A stretch of 64,000 bases of DNA from Sulfuritalea sp. (GCF_017302275.1 NZ_JAFLDR010000008.1:62001-126000); one strand, 5' to 3'; positions 1-9,983 are shown, counted from the stretch's first letter. The notes: a model not told the origin generated them from the sequence alone. Numbers and translations: made by a program.

Positions 1-1
1 C

Positions 2-127
2 GTCTGCACTCATGCGCAAACACCTGAGCAAATACTGGCCCCGAAAAGCATCGATGCCAGCGACCTTGCGCGTTGCCGGGACCTGGGAGCGGCCATGGCA
101 AGCGGACTCGCCCTGGGCGTGTTCTAA
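2..127 (+). CDS. C-terminal end of an unidentified protein, truncated by the window edge
   Basis: An open frame enters from the left edge and stops at TAA 125-127, giving about 41 residues that end ...ASGLALGVF. The frame is open from the first base and the composition is protein-like. The stop faces the end of the minus-strand aspartokinase gene, a normal convergent arrangement. I do not recognise the family from so short a tail. An overlapping 61-codon frame (12-197) is the alternative, but it runs antisense towards lysC and has no ribosome binding site. Confidence 0.35.
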   Translation, partial: VCTHAQTPEQILAPKSIDASDLARCRDLGAAMASGLALGVF

Positions 128-211
128 GGCGATAGTGGAGTCAGGCAATGACTGCAGGTGGAACTGCATCCGCCGCGCTGTCACCAGGCTGACCTGACCG
201 CCAAGGCGGGA

Positions 212-697
212 TCAGACTGCCTGGTCGAGGTCGAAGGCCTTGTGCAGCACCCTAACCGCTAGTTCCAGGTATTTTTCATCGACCACCACGGAAATCTTGA
301 TTTCGGAGGTGGAGATCATCTGGATGTTGATGCCTTCTTCGGCAAGGATGCGGAACATCTTGCTGGCAACGCCTGGATGGGAGCGCATGCCCACGCCAAC
401 CGCGGACACCTTGCAGATCTTGTTGTCACCGTCGACCGCGCGAGCGCCGACGTGCGGTCGAATCTGGTCTTCCAGCATCTTCCGCGTGCGGGCGAATTCG
501 CTGCGATTGACCGTGAAGGAAAAGTCGGTCGTGCCGTCATGGCCGACGTTCTGGATGATCATGTCGACATCGATGTTGGCGTCCGCGATCGGACCGAGGA
601 TCTGGTAGGCGATGCCCGGACGGTCGGGCACGCCGAGGACGGTCAGCTTGGCCTCGTCCCGGTTGAACGCTATGCCGGAGATGATCGGTTGTTCCAT
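212..697 (-). other. Possible internal translation start making an aspartokinase beta chain
   Basis: Within lysC an ATG at 695-697 (residue 252, MEQPIISG) is preceded on the minus strand by GAGGAAG at 706-712, an eight-base spacer. The product would be 161 residues holding both ACT domains, close to the size of known beta subunits of alpha2-beta2 aspartokinases. Seen: the site and spacing. Inference: that it is used. Confidence 0.45.
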
Positions 698-1450
698 TTT
701 GGTATCTTCCTCGAGAGTGATAAGCGTGCCCATGGTCTCCTGGCCTTCTTCCTCGAAGCTTGAGAGCACACGCAACTTGACCTTGTACTTGCCAGCGAAT
801 TCCACGGAGCGTATCTGCAGCACCTTGGACCCCAGGCTGGCCATTTCCAGCATTTCCTCGAACGTGATGCGATCGAGTTTCCGAGCTTCGGGCACGATTC
901 GCGGATCGGTCGTGTAGACGCCGTCGACATCGGTGTAAATCTGGCATTCGTCGGCCTTCAGCGCGGCGGCGAGCGCCACCGCGGAGGTATCCGAACCGCC
1001 GCGGCCGAGTGTCGTGATGTTGCCAAGGGCATCCACCCCCTGGAACCCGGCGACAACGATTACCATGTCATTATCGAGATCGCGGCGAATGCTGGCATCG
1101 TCGATTTCCAGGATCCGCGCCTTGGTGAAGGTACTGTCAGTCAGCACCTTGACCTGCCCACCGGTATAGCTGCGTGCTTTCAACCCGAGATCCCGGATCG
1201 CCATCGTCAGCAGCGCGATGGTGACCTGCTCCCCGGTTGAAATCATCACGTCGAGTTCGCGTTCATCCGGATTCGGTGACACGTCCTTGGCCAATGCGAT
1301 CAGCCTGTTGGTTTCTCCGCTCATGGCGGAAACCACCACCACAAGCTGGTGCCCCTGGGCCTTCCAGCGGGCCACCCGCTTCGCGACGCTGCGAATGCGG
1401 TCCGGCGACCCCATGGAAGTACCGCCGTATTTCTGAACGATCAATGCCAT
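212..1450 (-). CDS. lysC: Aspartate kinase (aspartokinase, alpha chain)
   Basis: Phosphorylates L-aspartate to 4-phospho-aspartate, the first step towards lysine, threonine, methionine and diaminopimelate. The 412-residue protein has the normal length of the lysine-sensitive class. The N-terminal kinase signature KYGGTS is at residues 7-12, TTLGRGGSDTSA lies near 147-158, and two ACT regulatory domains follow after about residue 265. An in-frame ATG at 697 has GAGGAAG eight bases upstream, so a separate 161-residue beta chain may be made, as in Bacillus and Corynebacterium. Divergent from the XRE regulator gene, sharing its upstream region. dapA, the next committed enzyme, is elsewhere in the window. 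Confidence 0.96.
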   Translation of the reverse strand: MALIVQKYGGTSMGSPDRIRSVAKRVARWKAQGHQLVVVVSAMSGETNRLIALAKDVSPNPDERELDVMISTGEQVTIALLTMAIRDLGLKARSYTGGQVKVLTDSTFTKARILEIDDASIRRDLDNDMVIVVAGFQGVDALGNITTLGRGGSDTSAVALAAALKADECQIYTDVDGVYTTDPRIVPEARKLDRITFEEMLEMASLGSKVLQIRSVEFAGKYKVKLRVLSSFEEEGQETMGTLITLEEDTKMEQPIISGIAFNRDEAKLTVLGVPDRPGIAYQILGPIADANIDVDMIIQNVGHDGTTDFSFTVNRSEFARTRKMLEDQIRPHVGARAVDGDNKICKVSAVGVGMRSHPGVASKMFRILAEEGINIQMISTSEIKISVVVDEKYLELAVRVLHKAFDLDQAV

Positions 1451-1551
1451 TGCCGTGGTTCTTGAGTTGGAAAGCGGCGGATTTTACCCGATAGTCGATG
1501 TCCCCATGCCTGGCAAGGGGAGTCGCCCAACGATAGCGTCGAACTATCCAT

Positions 1552-1673
1552 TTGTTCTAATGTCAGAACAATTTCCTTGTAGGGTGAGAGCAATTGTTCT
1601 ATAGTCACGCCTCTATTACGTTGGTAATAGTCTATCGAGGGCGCGAACCGATTGGACCGACGCCTGAGAACAA
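1552..1673. promoter_or_regulatory. Operator cluster: repeated TTGTTCT half-sites upstream of the XRE regulator
   Basis: A perfect inverted repeat TTGTTCT-N6-AGAACAA occupies 1552-1571. Another TTGTTCT is at 1594-1600 and a further AGAACAA at 1667-1673, just upstream of the ribosome binding site of the downstream HTH gene. Four half-sites in 122 bp between lysC and a divergent DNA-binding protein suggest autoregulation and perhaps control of lysC. The binding protein is inferred from position only. Confidence 0.6.
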
Positions 1674-1692
1674 TCAACTTGGGGAGCAAGAA

Positions 1693-1995
1693 ATGGGAGC
1701 CAGCGAAAAAATCGATGCCCGTGCAATCCGCAGCAGGATGGGACTTAACCAGCAACAATTCTGGGCCAAGCTCGGCGTGACCCAAAGTGGCGGCTCACGC
1801 TACGAAAGCGGCCGCAACATGCCCCGTCCGGTGCAGCAACTGCTACGCCTGGTTCACGTCGAACAGATCGATATCCAGAAGATCAAGCGCGAAGACTACG
1901 AGGTCGTCGAGTACTTGCGAACCGCAAAGCCCAATCTGCTCAAGGAACTCAAGAAAGAGGCCAAGGCGGCTGCGAAAAGCAGGAAAGCCGCCTGA
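1693..1995 (+). CDS. XRE-family helix-turn-helix transcriptional regulator
   Basis: A 100-residue cytoplasmic protein. The helix-turn-helix covers about residues 10-50 (RSRMGLNQQQFWAKLGVTQS, then RYESGR), typical of lambda-Cro/XRE regulators. The tail is rich in Lys and Ala. The start at 1693 is chosen because GGGGAG lies just upstream with good spacing and the family motif begins soon after. The palindromic TTGTTCT sites upstream are a likely binding target. Targets and ligand are unknown; no toxin partner is adjacent. Confidence 0.85.
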   Translation: MGASEKIDARAIRSRMGLNQQQFWAKLGVTQSGGSRYESGRNMPRPVQQLLRLVHVEQIDIQKIKREDYEVVEYLRTAKPNLLKELKKEAKAAAKSRKAA

Positions 1996-2016
1996 AGTCG
2001 CGTGCAGTACCGAGGG

Positions 2017-2862
2017 TCAGGGACTGACGCGCACGGTCAGTCCCGTTTTCCGGACACGTTCTGCGAACGCTTCCATCCACACCGCATCAATGCGCGCCAG
2101 CCGGGGCGCTTCCACCTGCAGCGAGGGACGCGCGAGGCTATACAGGTGAACACCGGCGAGCTGCAGCGCCAGCGGCGCAAGAAGCTCCAGCCAGGCAGAC
2201 AACTCCTGGTCGGCTGGGAGTTGACCATCGCGCCGAAACAGACAGGTCTGCACCCAGGTCGGCGCGAGCGCCGCGCACAACGCGAGCCTCCGCACCACGC
2301 GGTCCGGCCGAACGCGTGTGCCGTTGATGCGGGCGAAACCCGTCGAAGTGCCGGCATCCACCTTGAACCAGACCTCGCCCCCGGCGCGACCGATCCGCCC
2401 GATCCCGGCCTGTACCGCCCTGCGGTCGAGCAGGCTGCCATTGGTAATCACGCGGATGATGAGCTTGCCGGCCAGCCCATGTGACTCAAGCACCCCTTCG
2501 ACGATTGCGACCGCAGCGGCGAACTCGGTGGCGCTGGTAGGTTCGCCGTTGCCCGAAAAGGCCACATCAACCAGTCGCCGGGCGCCAAGCGGAATACGCG
2601 TCGCCATGAAGTCGCCGGAAACCGCCTCCCGCAGGAAATCGTTCAGTTCGAGTTCCAGCAACGCCAGATCAATCGGCGGCGGGCCGCCACGCTTCAGGTC
2701 CGGCACCTGGCAATAGATGCAGCGCCAGTTGCACGCATTGTTGGGATTCAGATTGATTCCGACAGAAACGCCACCGGCACGGCGCGATATCACCGGATAT
2801 ACATAGCGCATGCCGGCACTGTCGCGGGAGTGGTCGTCGGTGGCGAGCTGGATGCGTGGCAT
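2017..2862 (-). CDS. Radical SAM enzyme of unassigned reaction
   Basis: A 281-residue protein with the radical SAM cluster motif CxxxCxxC at residues 44, 48 and 51 (ACNWRCIYCQ), followed by FSGNGEPTSA, the glycine-rich SAM-contact region. It should bind a 4Fe-4S cluster and cleave S-adenosylmethionine. The start at 2862 leaves a short N-terminal extension before the conserved core; a longer frame reaching 3081 would overlap the divergent queD gene and is rejected. Being beside queD suggests, but does not prove, a link to queuosine or 7-deazaguanine biosynthesis. It is longer than typical QueE and I do not call it QueE. Confidence 0.8.
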   Translation of the reverse strand: MPRIQLATDDHSRDSAGMRYVYPVISRRAGGVSVGINLNPNNACNWRCIYCQVPDLKRGGPPPIDLALLELELNDFLREAVSGDFMATRIPLGARRLVDVAFSGNGEPTSATEFAAAVAIVEGVLESHGLAGKLIIRVITNGSLLDRRAVQAGIGRIGRAGGEVWFKVDAGTSTGFARINGTRVRPDRVVRRLALCAALAPTWVQTCLFRRDGQLPADQELSAWLELLAPLALQLAGVHLYSLARPSLQVEAPRLARIDAVWMEAFAERVRKTGLTVRVSP

Positions 2863-2887
2863 GAGGGAATGTCTGAACCGCAATGGA

Positions 2888-2912
2888 GAAAAGTCGGCGC
2901 AGGCGGAACGGC
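2888..2912 (+). repeat. Dispersed 25-bp motif, copy A (between radical SAM gene and queD)
   Basis: GAAAAGTCGGCG followed by CAGGCGGAACGGC. It lies in the divergent intergenic region. The queD -10 box TATAAT begins at 2926, so the 3' end of this copy falls roughly where a -35 box would be. See the finding on the nine-copy family. Confidence 0.8.
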
Positions 2913-2925
2913 ACGACGGCGCGGC

Positions 2926-2931
2926 TATAAT
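2926..2931 (+). promoter_or_regulatory. Probable -10 box (TATAAT) for queD
   Basis: A perfect TATAAT about 67 bp before the queD start codon. No clear consensus -35; the expected position overlaps the 25-bp motif copy A. Confidence 0.5.
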
Positions 2932-2997
2932 GCGCGCCAGCTGGCTCACCGGCCCCCGGACCACGAACACTTTGCCACAATCCCGGCTCTCCCGACC

Positions 2998-3450
2998 ATG
3001 CGCATCACCCGTCGCCTCGAATTCGATGCGGGTCATCGAATCCCGAATCACCAAAGCCAGTGCCGTCACCTGCATGGCCACCGCTATGCGCTCGAAGTCA
3101 CCCTCGCCGGTGGCGTCATCGAAGCAGCAGGCCGGCCGGATGACGGCATGGTGATGGACTTTTCAGAGGTCAAGGCCATCGCCAAGCGCCATGTGGTCGA
3201 CGTCTGGGACCATGCCTTCCTGGTCTGGTGCGACGACACCACCGTGGCCGACTTTCTTGCCGGCATCATCGGACACAAGACCGTGCTGCTCGACACAGTA
3301 CCCACTGCGGAAAACCTGGCGCGCACTGCGTTCGCCATCCTCGATCCGCTGTATCGGGACATTTACGGCACCCATCTGCACCTGGAGCGGATCCGGCTCT
3401 ACGAAACCCCCAATTGCTGGGCCGATGCGAGTCGGGACGACCTGGGCTGA
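2998..3450 (+). CDS. queD: 6-carboxytetrahydropterin synthase (6-pyruvoyl-tetrahydropterin synthase family)
   Basis: Converts 7,8-dihydroneopterin triphosphate to 6-carboxy-tetrahydropterin, the second step to preQ0 and queuosine in tRNA. The 150-residue protein has the zinc site His13, His26 and His28 and the nucleophilic Cys22 in QCRHLHGH, with a conserved TVPTAENLA segment and a late Glu-rich strand. The start at 2998 gives the usual family length. Divergent from the radical SAM gene. Confidence 0.9.
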   Translation: MRITRRLEFDAGHRIPNHQSQCRHLHGHRYALEVTLAGGVIEAAGRPDDGMVMDFSEVKAIAKRHVVDVWDHAFLVWCDDTTVADFLAGIIGHKTVLLDTVPTAENLARTAFAILDPLYRDIYGTHLHLERIRLYETPNCWADASRDDLG

Positions 3451-3601
3451 TCCATTCCTTGCGGCGCGCGGACCGGAAATGGTTCCACGCAGCGGAACTA
3501 GCCGATGCGGGACGACGTCCTGATTGTTTCGGGGTAATTCCAATGCTAAGGTTGTCTCCCGGTCTGGCGCACGACCAGGACGACCGAGAGGAGGAGTTCC
3601 C

Positions 3602-5227
<1,626 letters not shown>

Positions 5228-5228
5228 A

Positions 5229-5894
5229 TTGACGACACCGATCACCCTCTGCGGCTTCTCCGTCAGCAACTACTACAACAAGGTCAAGCTCGCGCTGCTG
5301 GAGAAGGGCATCCCCTTCACCGAGGCGCAGGTCTTTCCGTCGCAGAGCGAGGAACTGCTGAGCGAGTCGCCGATGGGCAAGGTGCCTTTCATGCGCACTC
5401 CAATGGGCGTGCTCAGCGAATCGCAGGTGCTGACCGAGTTCATCGAGGACACCTGGCCGGAGCCGCCGCTTTATCCGCGCGACCCATTTGCCCGCGCCCG
5501 TTGCCGCGAACTGATCGAGCACATCGAGTTGCATCTCGAATTGCCGGCCCGGCGCCTTTATGGCGAAGCGTTCTTCGGCGGCAAGGCTTCCGAGGAAACC
5601 AAAAAGGAAGTCGCACCGTTGCTGGAGAAAGGCCTCAGGAGCCTGCATCGCCTCGCGCGTTTTTCGCCCTTCATCGCCGGCAGCGACTTTACCCACGCCG
5701 ACTGCGCAGCCTGGGTGCATCTGCCGCTGGTCAGCCAGTCCACGCGCAAGATCTACGACCGCGATTTCGTCGAGGAGTTGGTGCCGCAGGCCAAGGCCTA
5801 CCTGAAACTGGTCGGCGAACGTCCCCACGCGCAGAGGATCAATGACGACCGCAAGGCAACCATGGACGCGTTCATGTCGCGGCCGAAGAAATGA
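5229..5894 (+). CDS. Glutathione S-transferase family protein
   Basis: A 221-residue protein with an N-terminal thioredoxin-like GST domain (LCGFSVSNYYNKVKLALLEK, then SPMGKVPFM, then ESQVLTEFIE) and an all-helical C-terminal domain. The start is taken as TTG at 5229, one base after the stop of the upstream ligase, with AGGGAG just before; no in-frame ATG fits the domain start. The end overlaps the next gene as ATGA. Reaction unknown; co-transcription with acyl-CoA genes suggests a role in the same catabolic route. Confidence 0.85.
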   Translation: MTTPITLCGFSVSNYYNKVKLALLEKGIPFTEAQVFPSQSEELLSESPMGKVPFMRTPMGVLSESQVLTEFIEDTWPEPPLYPRDPFARARCRELIEHIELHLELPARRLYGEAFFGGKASEETKKEVAPLLEKGLRSLHRLARFSPFIAGSDFTHADCAAWVHLPLVSQSTRKIYDRDFVEELVPQAKAYLKLVGERPHAQRINDDRKATMDAFMSRPKK

Positions 5895-6670
5895 ACGCGA
5901 TGGTCCGCACCCAGCTTGCCGATGGTGTGTTCCACCTGGAGATGGCACGCCCCGAAAAGAAGAACGCGCTCACCGCGGCGATGTACCGGACACTGGCTGA
6001 CGCGCTTGCCGGCGCCGACGCCGATCCTGCCGTGCAGGTGATCCTGATATCCGGCGCGGGCGGCAACTTCACCGCAGGCAACGACCTGGCCGACTTCCTC
6101 GCCACGCCGCCGATGGACGAAAGCGCACCGGTGTACCATTTCATCCAGGGCTTCGCCAAGCTGCAGAAGCCCTTCGTTGCCGCCGTCGAAGGCGTCGCCA
6201 TCGGGGTCGGCACCACCCTGCTGCTGCACTGCGACCTGGCCTATGCCGGAGCCGGCGCCCGCTTCGCCGTGCCCTTTGCCAATCTCGGCCTGACCCCCGA
6301 GGCCGCCTCCAGCCTGCTGCTGCCGCTGCGCGCCGGCCATGCCCGCGCCGCCGAAATGCTCATGCTGGGCGAAGTGTTCGGTGCGCAGGCTGCGCTTGAT
6401 GCCGGCATCGTCAATGCGGTGCTACCGGATGGCCAGGTGCTCGAACATGCCCTCGAACGCTGTCGCAAACTGACCACGCAGCCCGCCGCGTCCCTGCGCC
6501 TCACGAAGCAGTTGATGAAACGCGCGCAGAACACCATGGTGCGCGAGATCATGGACGTCGAAGCAGATGTATTCCGCCAGCGCCTGGTGTCTCCCGAAGC
6601 CAAGGAAGCATTCGCCGCATTCTTCGAAAAGCGCAAACCGGATTTCTCGCGTTTCAACCAGGACGGCTGA
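5891..6670 (+). CDS. Enoyl-CoA hydratase/isomerase family protein
   Basis: A 259-residue crotonase-fold protein, with the oxyanion-hole segments GGNFTAGNDLADF (about residues 57-69) and AVEGVAIGVGTTLLLHCDLAYA (two pieces, about 97-118). The usual first catalytic Glu position of hydratases reads LGLTPEAASS. It probably hydrates or isomerises an acyl-CoA double bond. The start overlaps the GST stop by ATGA. It ends 35 bp before tRNA-Ser. Confidence 0.92.
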   Translation: MNAMVRTQLADGVFHLEMARPEKKNALTAAMYRTLADALAGADADPAVQVILISGAGGNFTAGNDLADFLATPPMDESAPVYHFIQGFAKLQKPFVAAVEGVAIGVGTTLLLHCDLAYAGAGARFAVPFANLGLTPEAASSLLLPLRAGHARAAEMLMLGEVFGAQAALDAGIVNAVLPDGQVLEHALERCRKLTTQPAASLRLTKQLMKRAQNTMVREIMDVEADVFRQRLVSPEAKEAFAAFFEKRKPDFSRFNQDG

Positions 6671-6705
6671 AAAGCCGACACGCTGTTAAAATCCGCAGCC
6701 ACGCT

Positions 6706-6795
6706 GGAAGCGTGGCAGAGTGGTCGATTGCACCGGTCTTGAAAACCGGCAACGTCGCAAGGCGTTCGTGAGTTCGAATCTCACCGCTTCCGCCA
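6706..6795 (+). tRNA. tRNA-Ser(TGA)
   Basis: A 90-base cloverleaf with acceptor stem GGAAGCG/CGCTTCC, anticodon loop CTTGAAA (anticodon TGA), a long variable arm typical of class II serine tRNA, a GTTCGAATC T-loop and encoded CCA. It decodes UCA. Confidence 0.97.
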
Positions 6796-7112
6796 AAAGT
6801 CCGGCAATGGCAAGGCGTTTCAGGCGACGAATCGAGATACCCACCAAAACGGCCATCAATTGGTGTAGTGCTGGTATCGCCACTGAACTCGGTTGCCCCT
6901 TCCAGCGATGGGATCACCGTTCCGCCAGCGCCGACTATCGCCCTTAGGCACCAGCACCAAAGCCGGCACCTGGAAAAGTACCGGGAAATACTTTGTTGCA
7001 GGCCGGGAACCAGTAAAGGGATCCTCACCACGACGGTCTCGCGCATAAACCGGCAGGAGATCTGACGTGCAAACTGGCGCAAGAGCGATACGGTAGCCAG
7101 CGCCATGGATCA
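6796..7112. other. 317-bp stretch with no convincing gene
   Basis: Follows tRNA-Ser and precedes the end of a minus-strand membrane protein gene. Two minus-strand frames are open through it but one runs antisense across the tRNA and neither has a ribosome binding site or a recognisable domain. It contains copy H of the dispersed 25-bp motif at 6916-6940. No clear hairpin terminator was seen. Confidence 0.5.
6916..6940 (-). repeat. Dispersed 25-bp motif, copy H (downstream of tRNA-Ser)
   Basis: On the minus strand it reads CGATAGTCGGCG followed by CTGGCGGAACGGT. The final base is T rather than C and the first five bases are divergent; all other fixed positions match. Confidence 0.65.
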
Positions 7113-7619
7113 CTACTTGATCGTCCATTCGTCGCCGCATTTGCGACATTTCGCTCGAAACCAGACGCCGCCGCCACGATCCTCCAGCACGGGATCGCCA
7201 CCGTCGGGAAGTGGCGCCGGCCCTGATGAAACGACCTTGAAACTGCCATAGTCGCTGCATGCCGGACATACGGCCTGCTGGCCAAGGTGCTCGGCTACAT
7301 CGAGCAGCAAACGGTAGCGCTTCCAGCTGAACAGCGTGACAGCCAGTCCGCCCAGCAGCAGCGATACTCCGGTCAATCTGGATCCGCCGCCCGCTCCGGC
7401 CAACTCGAGGCCGCTGACAAGGAGGATCAGGCCAAGGAACCAGGTGAGCAGCCATGCATGACATTCGATCAACTGTCGCTCGTACCAGCGCCGAAATCCG
7501 TGCGTGCGTATGCGATCGAGCGAAGCCACCAAAGTCCCTCTCTGTCGGTCCGCAACCAGCTTAGACGCCTTGCTCGGGCCATGCAACATGGTTTGGCAAT
7601 GAATGGCCGGCGAAAGCAC
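7113..7619 (-). CDS. Hypothetical two-helix membrane protein with C-terminal zinc ribbon
   Basis: Up to 168 residues; an internal ATG at 7589 may be the true start. Two hydrophobic stretches (about residues 52-70 and 80-97) suggest a hairpin in the inner membrane. The C-terminal part carries two Cys pairs, CPACSDYG and CRKC, likely a zinc ribbon in the cytoplasm. I do not recognise a named family. It is divergent from the Bax-inhibitor-like gene. Confidence 0.6.
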   Translation of the reverse strand: MLSPAIHCQTMLHGPSKASKLVADRQRGTLVASLDRIRTHGFRRWYERQLIECHAWLLTWFLGLILLVSGLELAGAGGGSRLTGVSLLLGGLAVTLFSWKRYRLLLDVAEHLGQQAVCPACSDYGSFKVVSSGPAPLPDGGDPVLEDRGGGVWFRAKCRKCGDEWTIK

Positions 7620-7658
7620 ACCCGTGGCGGCCGAAGGTGCCGGTCGAGTCTGGCAGGC

Positions 7659-7664
7659 TATAAT
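7659..7664 (+). promoter_or_regulatory. Probable -10 box (TATAAT) for the Bax-inhibitor-like gene
   Basis: A perfect TATAAT in the context GGCTATAATGG about 95 bp before the start codon. No strong -35. Confidence 0.45.
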
Positions 7665-7759
7665 GGCCCTACGGTGCCCCGCCTCGTTTTTTCTGGGAAC
7701 TCGTGGAGTTCTTGCCCGTCAAATCAAGCGGACTCATCTCACAGGAGGTACAAGCGTCC

Positions 7760-8452
7760 ATGGAAAACATTCGCACCTACCCGCAATCCGCGACCCAGGA
7801 TATTGCAGGAGAGCAGCAACGCGTCCTGCGCAATACTTATGCCCTGCTTGCACTTTCGATGGCACCAACGGTGGCCGGGTCGCTGATCGGCATACAGTTG
7901 AAGTTCTCGTTCCTGGCAGGTAGCCCGTTCATCGCCTTCATGCTCTTCCTCGGTGTGGCATTCGCTTTCATGTGGGGTATCGAGCGCACCAAGAACAGCG
8001 GCATGGGCGTTGCACTGTTGCTGGGCTTTACCTTTTTCATGGGGCTCATGCTTTCCCGCATCCTGCAGGCGGCGCTCGGGTTCGCCAATGGCGGCACGTT
8101 GATCGCAATGGCCGCCGGCGGCACGGGGGCGATTTTTGTCTCCCTGGCGGGAGTCGCATCCACGACCAAACGAGATTTTTCCAATCTTGGCAAGTTCCTG
8201 TTTTCCGGAATGATCTTGCTGCTGGTCGCCATCGTGGCGAATATCTTTTTCCAGATTCCCGCCTTGGCGCTGGCAATTTCAGCGATCGCGGTGGTGATCT
8301 TTTCCGCCTATATCCTGTACGACATCAATCGCATCGTTCATGGCGGCGAAACCAATTACATCACCGCCACGCTGGCCGTCTACCTCGACATCTACAACGT
8401 GTTTGTCAGCCTGCTGAACTTGCTGATGGCGTTTTCCGGCGATCGCGACTGA
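7760..8452 (+). CDS. Bax inhibitor-1 (UPF0005/YccA-like) integral membrane protein
   Basis: A 230-residue protein with about seven hydrophobic segments, an Arg-rich short cytoplasmic N-terminus and the family's typical late segment SAYILYDINRIVHGGETNYI, followed by TATLAVYLDIYNVF. ATG at 7760 is preceded by ACAGGAGGT, a near-perfect ribosome binding site, so the longer upstream frame is rejected. The E. coli relative YccA modulates FtsH proteolysis; that role here is inference. Confidence 0.9.
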   Translation: MENIRTYPQSATQDIAGEQQRVLRNTYALLALSMAPTVAGSLIGIQLKFSFLAGSPFIAFMLFLGVAFAFMWGIERTKNSGMGVALLLGFTFFMGLMLSRILQAALGFANGGTLIAMAAGGTGAIFVSLAGVASTTKRDFSNLGKFLFSGMILLLVAIVANIFFQIPALALAISAIAVVIFSAYILYDINRIVHGGETNYITATLAVYLDIYNVFVSLLNLLMAFSGDRD

Positions 8453-8470
8453 CGCGGTCGAGCCACGCGC

Positions 8471-8495
8471 AAAAAGTCGGCGTTGGCGCTACGGC
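8471..8495 (+). repeat. Dispersed 25-bp motif, copy B (between two convergent genes)
   Basis: AAAAAGTCGGCG followed by TTGGCGCTACGGC. It begins 18 bp after the Bax-inhibitor-like stop codon and ends 10 bp before the bidirectional terminator. Confidence 0.8.
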
Positions 8496-8505
8496 GCAGG
8501 CGAGC

Positions 8506-8533
8506 GAAAACGGCGGCCTGAGTCGCCGTTTTC
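8506..8533. terminator. Bidirectional intrinsic terminator
   Basis: Perfect ten-base stem GAAAACGGCG / CGCCGTTTTC with an eight-base loop between convergent genes. A run of A on one side and T on the other lets it serve both strands. Confidence 0.85.
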
Positions 8534-8536
8534 ATT

Positions 8537-9841
8537 TCAGAGTTCGCGCTCGAACAGCGCGATTGATTCGAGGTGCGACGTATGCGGAAACATGTTGGCA
8601 ATACCCGCTGCACGCAAGCGATACCCCTTCTCATGTACCAACACCGCGGCATCCCGCGCGAGCGTGGCGGGACTGCACGACACGTAGACGATGCGGCGCG
8701 GACCGCCTTCCGACGGCAATGACTTGACGAGGGCTATCGCGCCTTCGCGTGGCGGATCGATCAGCACTTTGTCGAACTCGCCCAGTGCGGCAAAACTTTC
8801 GTCCGTCACCTCGAATAGATTGGCGACCGAAAACTCGCATTGCGCGTCCAGACGGTTCAGTGCAGCGTTCCCCCGAGCGCGATCCACCAAGGCGGCGCTT
8901 CCCTCGATCCCCACAACCCTTGCGCCGAGCCGCGCGATCGGCAAGGTAAAGTTACCCAGGCCGCAAAACAGGTCCGCAATCCGTTCGCCTCCCCGCGGCG
9001 CCAGGAGCGCCATGGCACGCCGCACCAACATGCGGTTCACGCCATGATTCACTTGGGTGAACTCCGTCGGATGAAACCGGAGTTCGAGACCGTAGTCCGG
9101 AAGCTCGTAGCTCGGCATGGGCGCAGCGGAGGGATGAAAAACGCGCACGCTGTCCAGACCTTTCGGCTGCAGATACCAAGTGATCCGACGGGCATCGGCA
9201 AATCGTTGCAACCGGTCCAGGTCGGCGGCTGCCAGCGGTTCAAGATGGCGCAACAGCAACACGGTTTCAGCGCCGCCAATCGCAACCTCGATCTGCGGCA
9301 TGCGATCCGGCCGCGTCATCCCTTCGACAAGCTCTTTCAGCGCCGGAATCAGCGCGGAGACATGGGGTGGCAAGACGCCACAGGAATCCATCAACGCCAC
9401 ATAGCTGCTGTGTTTCTCCCGAAATCCGACCAGCGTGCCCCCCTTGCTGGCAACGTAACGAACGGAGAGGCGTGCACGCAGGCGATAGCCCCATGCCGTA
9501 CCGGAGATGGGCGGTAGAACCTGGTCCGGCCGAAGTCGGGCGAGATGCCACAGCGCATCTTCCAATACCCGCTGCTTGGCCGCCGTCTGTCCCGCGGGAT
9601 GAAGATGCTGCATGGAGCATCCGCCGCAGGTGCCAAAATGCGGACAGGATGGAACCACGCGCTGGCTTGATGCTTTTAAGACCCGTACGACATGGGCCTT
9701 TTCGTAACTGGGCTTGCGCCGATAGCTGGCGTATTCGACAAGTTCGCCGGGCAAGGCGCCGTCGATGAAAATCGCCTTGCCATCGACATGGGAAATGCCT
9801 CTCCCCTCGTGGTCAAGGGATTCGATTTGTGCCAGTGGCAT
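8537..9841 (-). CDS. rlmD: 23S rRNA (uracil-1939-C5)-methyltransferase
   Basis: A 434-residue SAM-dependent RNA methyltransferase. An N-terminal TRAM domain binds RNA. A 4Fe-4S site follows ([10 protein letters not shown] near residues 64-73 plus the Cys in MDSCGVL). The SAM motif [13 protein letters not shown] is near 290 and the catalytic Cys lies in [10 protein letters not shown] near 390. Length and motif order fit RlmD rather than TrmA or RlmCD. Confidence 0.93.
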   Translation of the reverse strand: MPLAQIESLDHEGRGISHVDGKAIFIDGALPGELVEYASYRRKPSYEKAHVVRVLKASSQRVVPSCPHFGTCGGCSMQHLHPAGQTAAKQRVLEDALWHLARLRPDQVLPPISGTAWGYRLRARLSVRYVASKGGTLVGFREKHSSYVALMDSCGVLPPHVSALIPALKELVEGMTRPDRMPQIEVAIGGAETVLLLRHLEPLAAADLDRLQRFADARRITWYLQPKGLDSVRVFHPSAAPMPSYELPDYGLELRFHPTEFTQVNHGVNRMLVRRAMALLAPRGGERIADLFCGLGNFTLPIARLGARVVGIEGSAALVDRARGNAALNRLDAQCEFSVANLFEVTDESFAALGEFDKVLIDPPREGAIALVKSLPSEGGPRRIVYVSCSPATLARDAAVLVHEKGYRLRAAGIANMFPHTSHLESIALFEREL

Positions 9842-9875
9842 GATAAGGTCGTGACCGCGGACAAAGGGCGACGAT

Positions 9876-9881
9876 TATAAT
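9876..9881 (+). promoter_or_regulatory. Probable -10 box (TATAAT)
   Basis: TATAAT about 100 bp upstream of the start at 9984, with a weak GTGACC -35 candidate 19 bp earlier. Confidence 0.45.
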
Positions 9882-9983
9882 GCGCTCCCGCGCTGCGGCC
9901 TTGCTGGCTTCAAGGGACCGGAATCACCTGGCGTATTTTCCTCAACCAGTTGCGACGCGAGCGTCGCGAAGAAGGAGAGTCGA

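Noticed and set aside
12-197. 61-codon plus-strand frame at the left edge
   Set aside because: The frame entering from base 2 looks more protein-like; this one has Arg/Trp-rich composition and no ribosome binding site.
240-1436. Plus-strand open frames across lysC
   Set aside because: They are antisense to a complete, motif-bearing aspartokinase gene, and have no ribosome binding sites.
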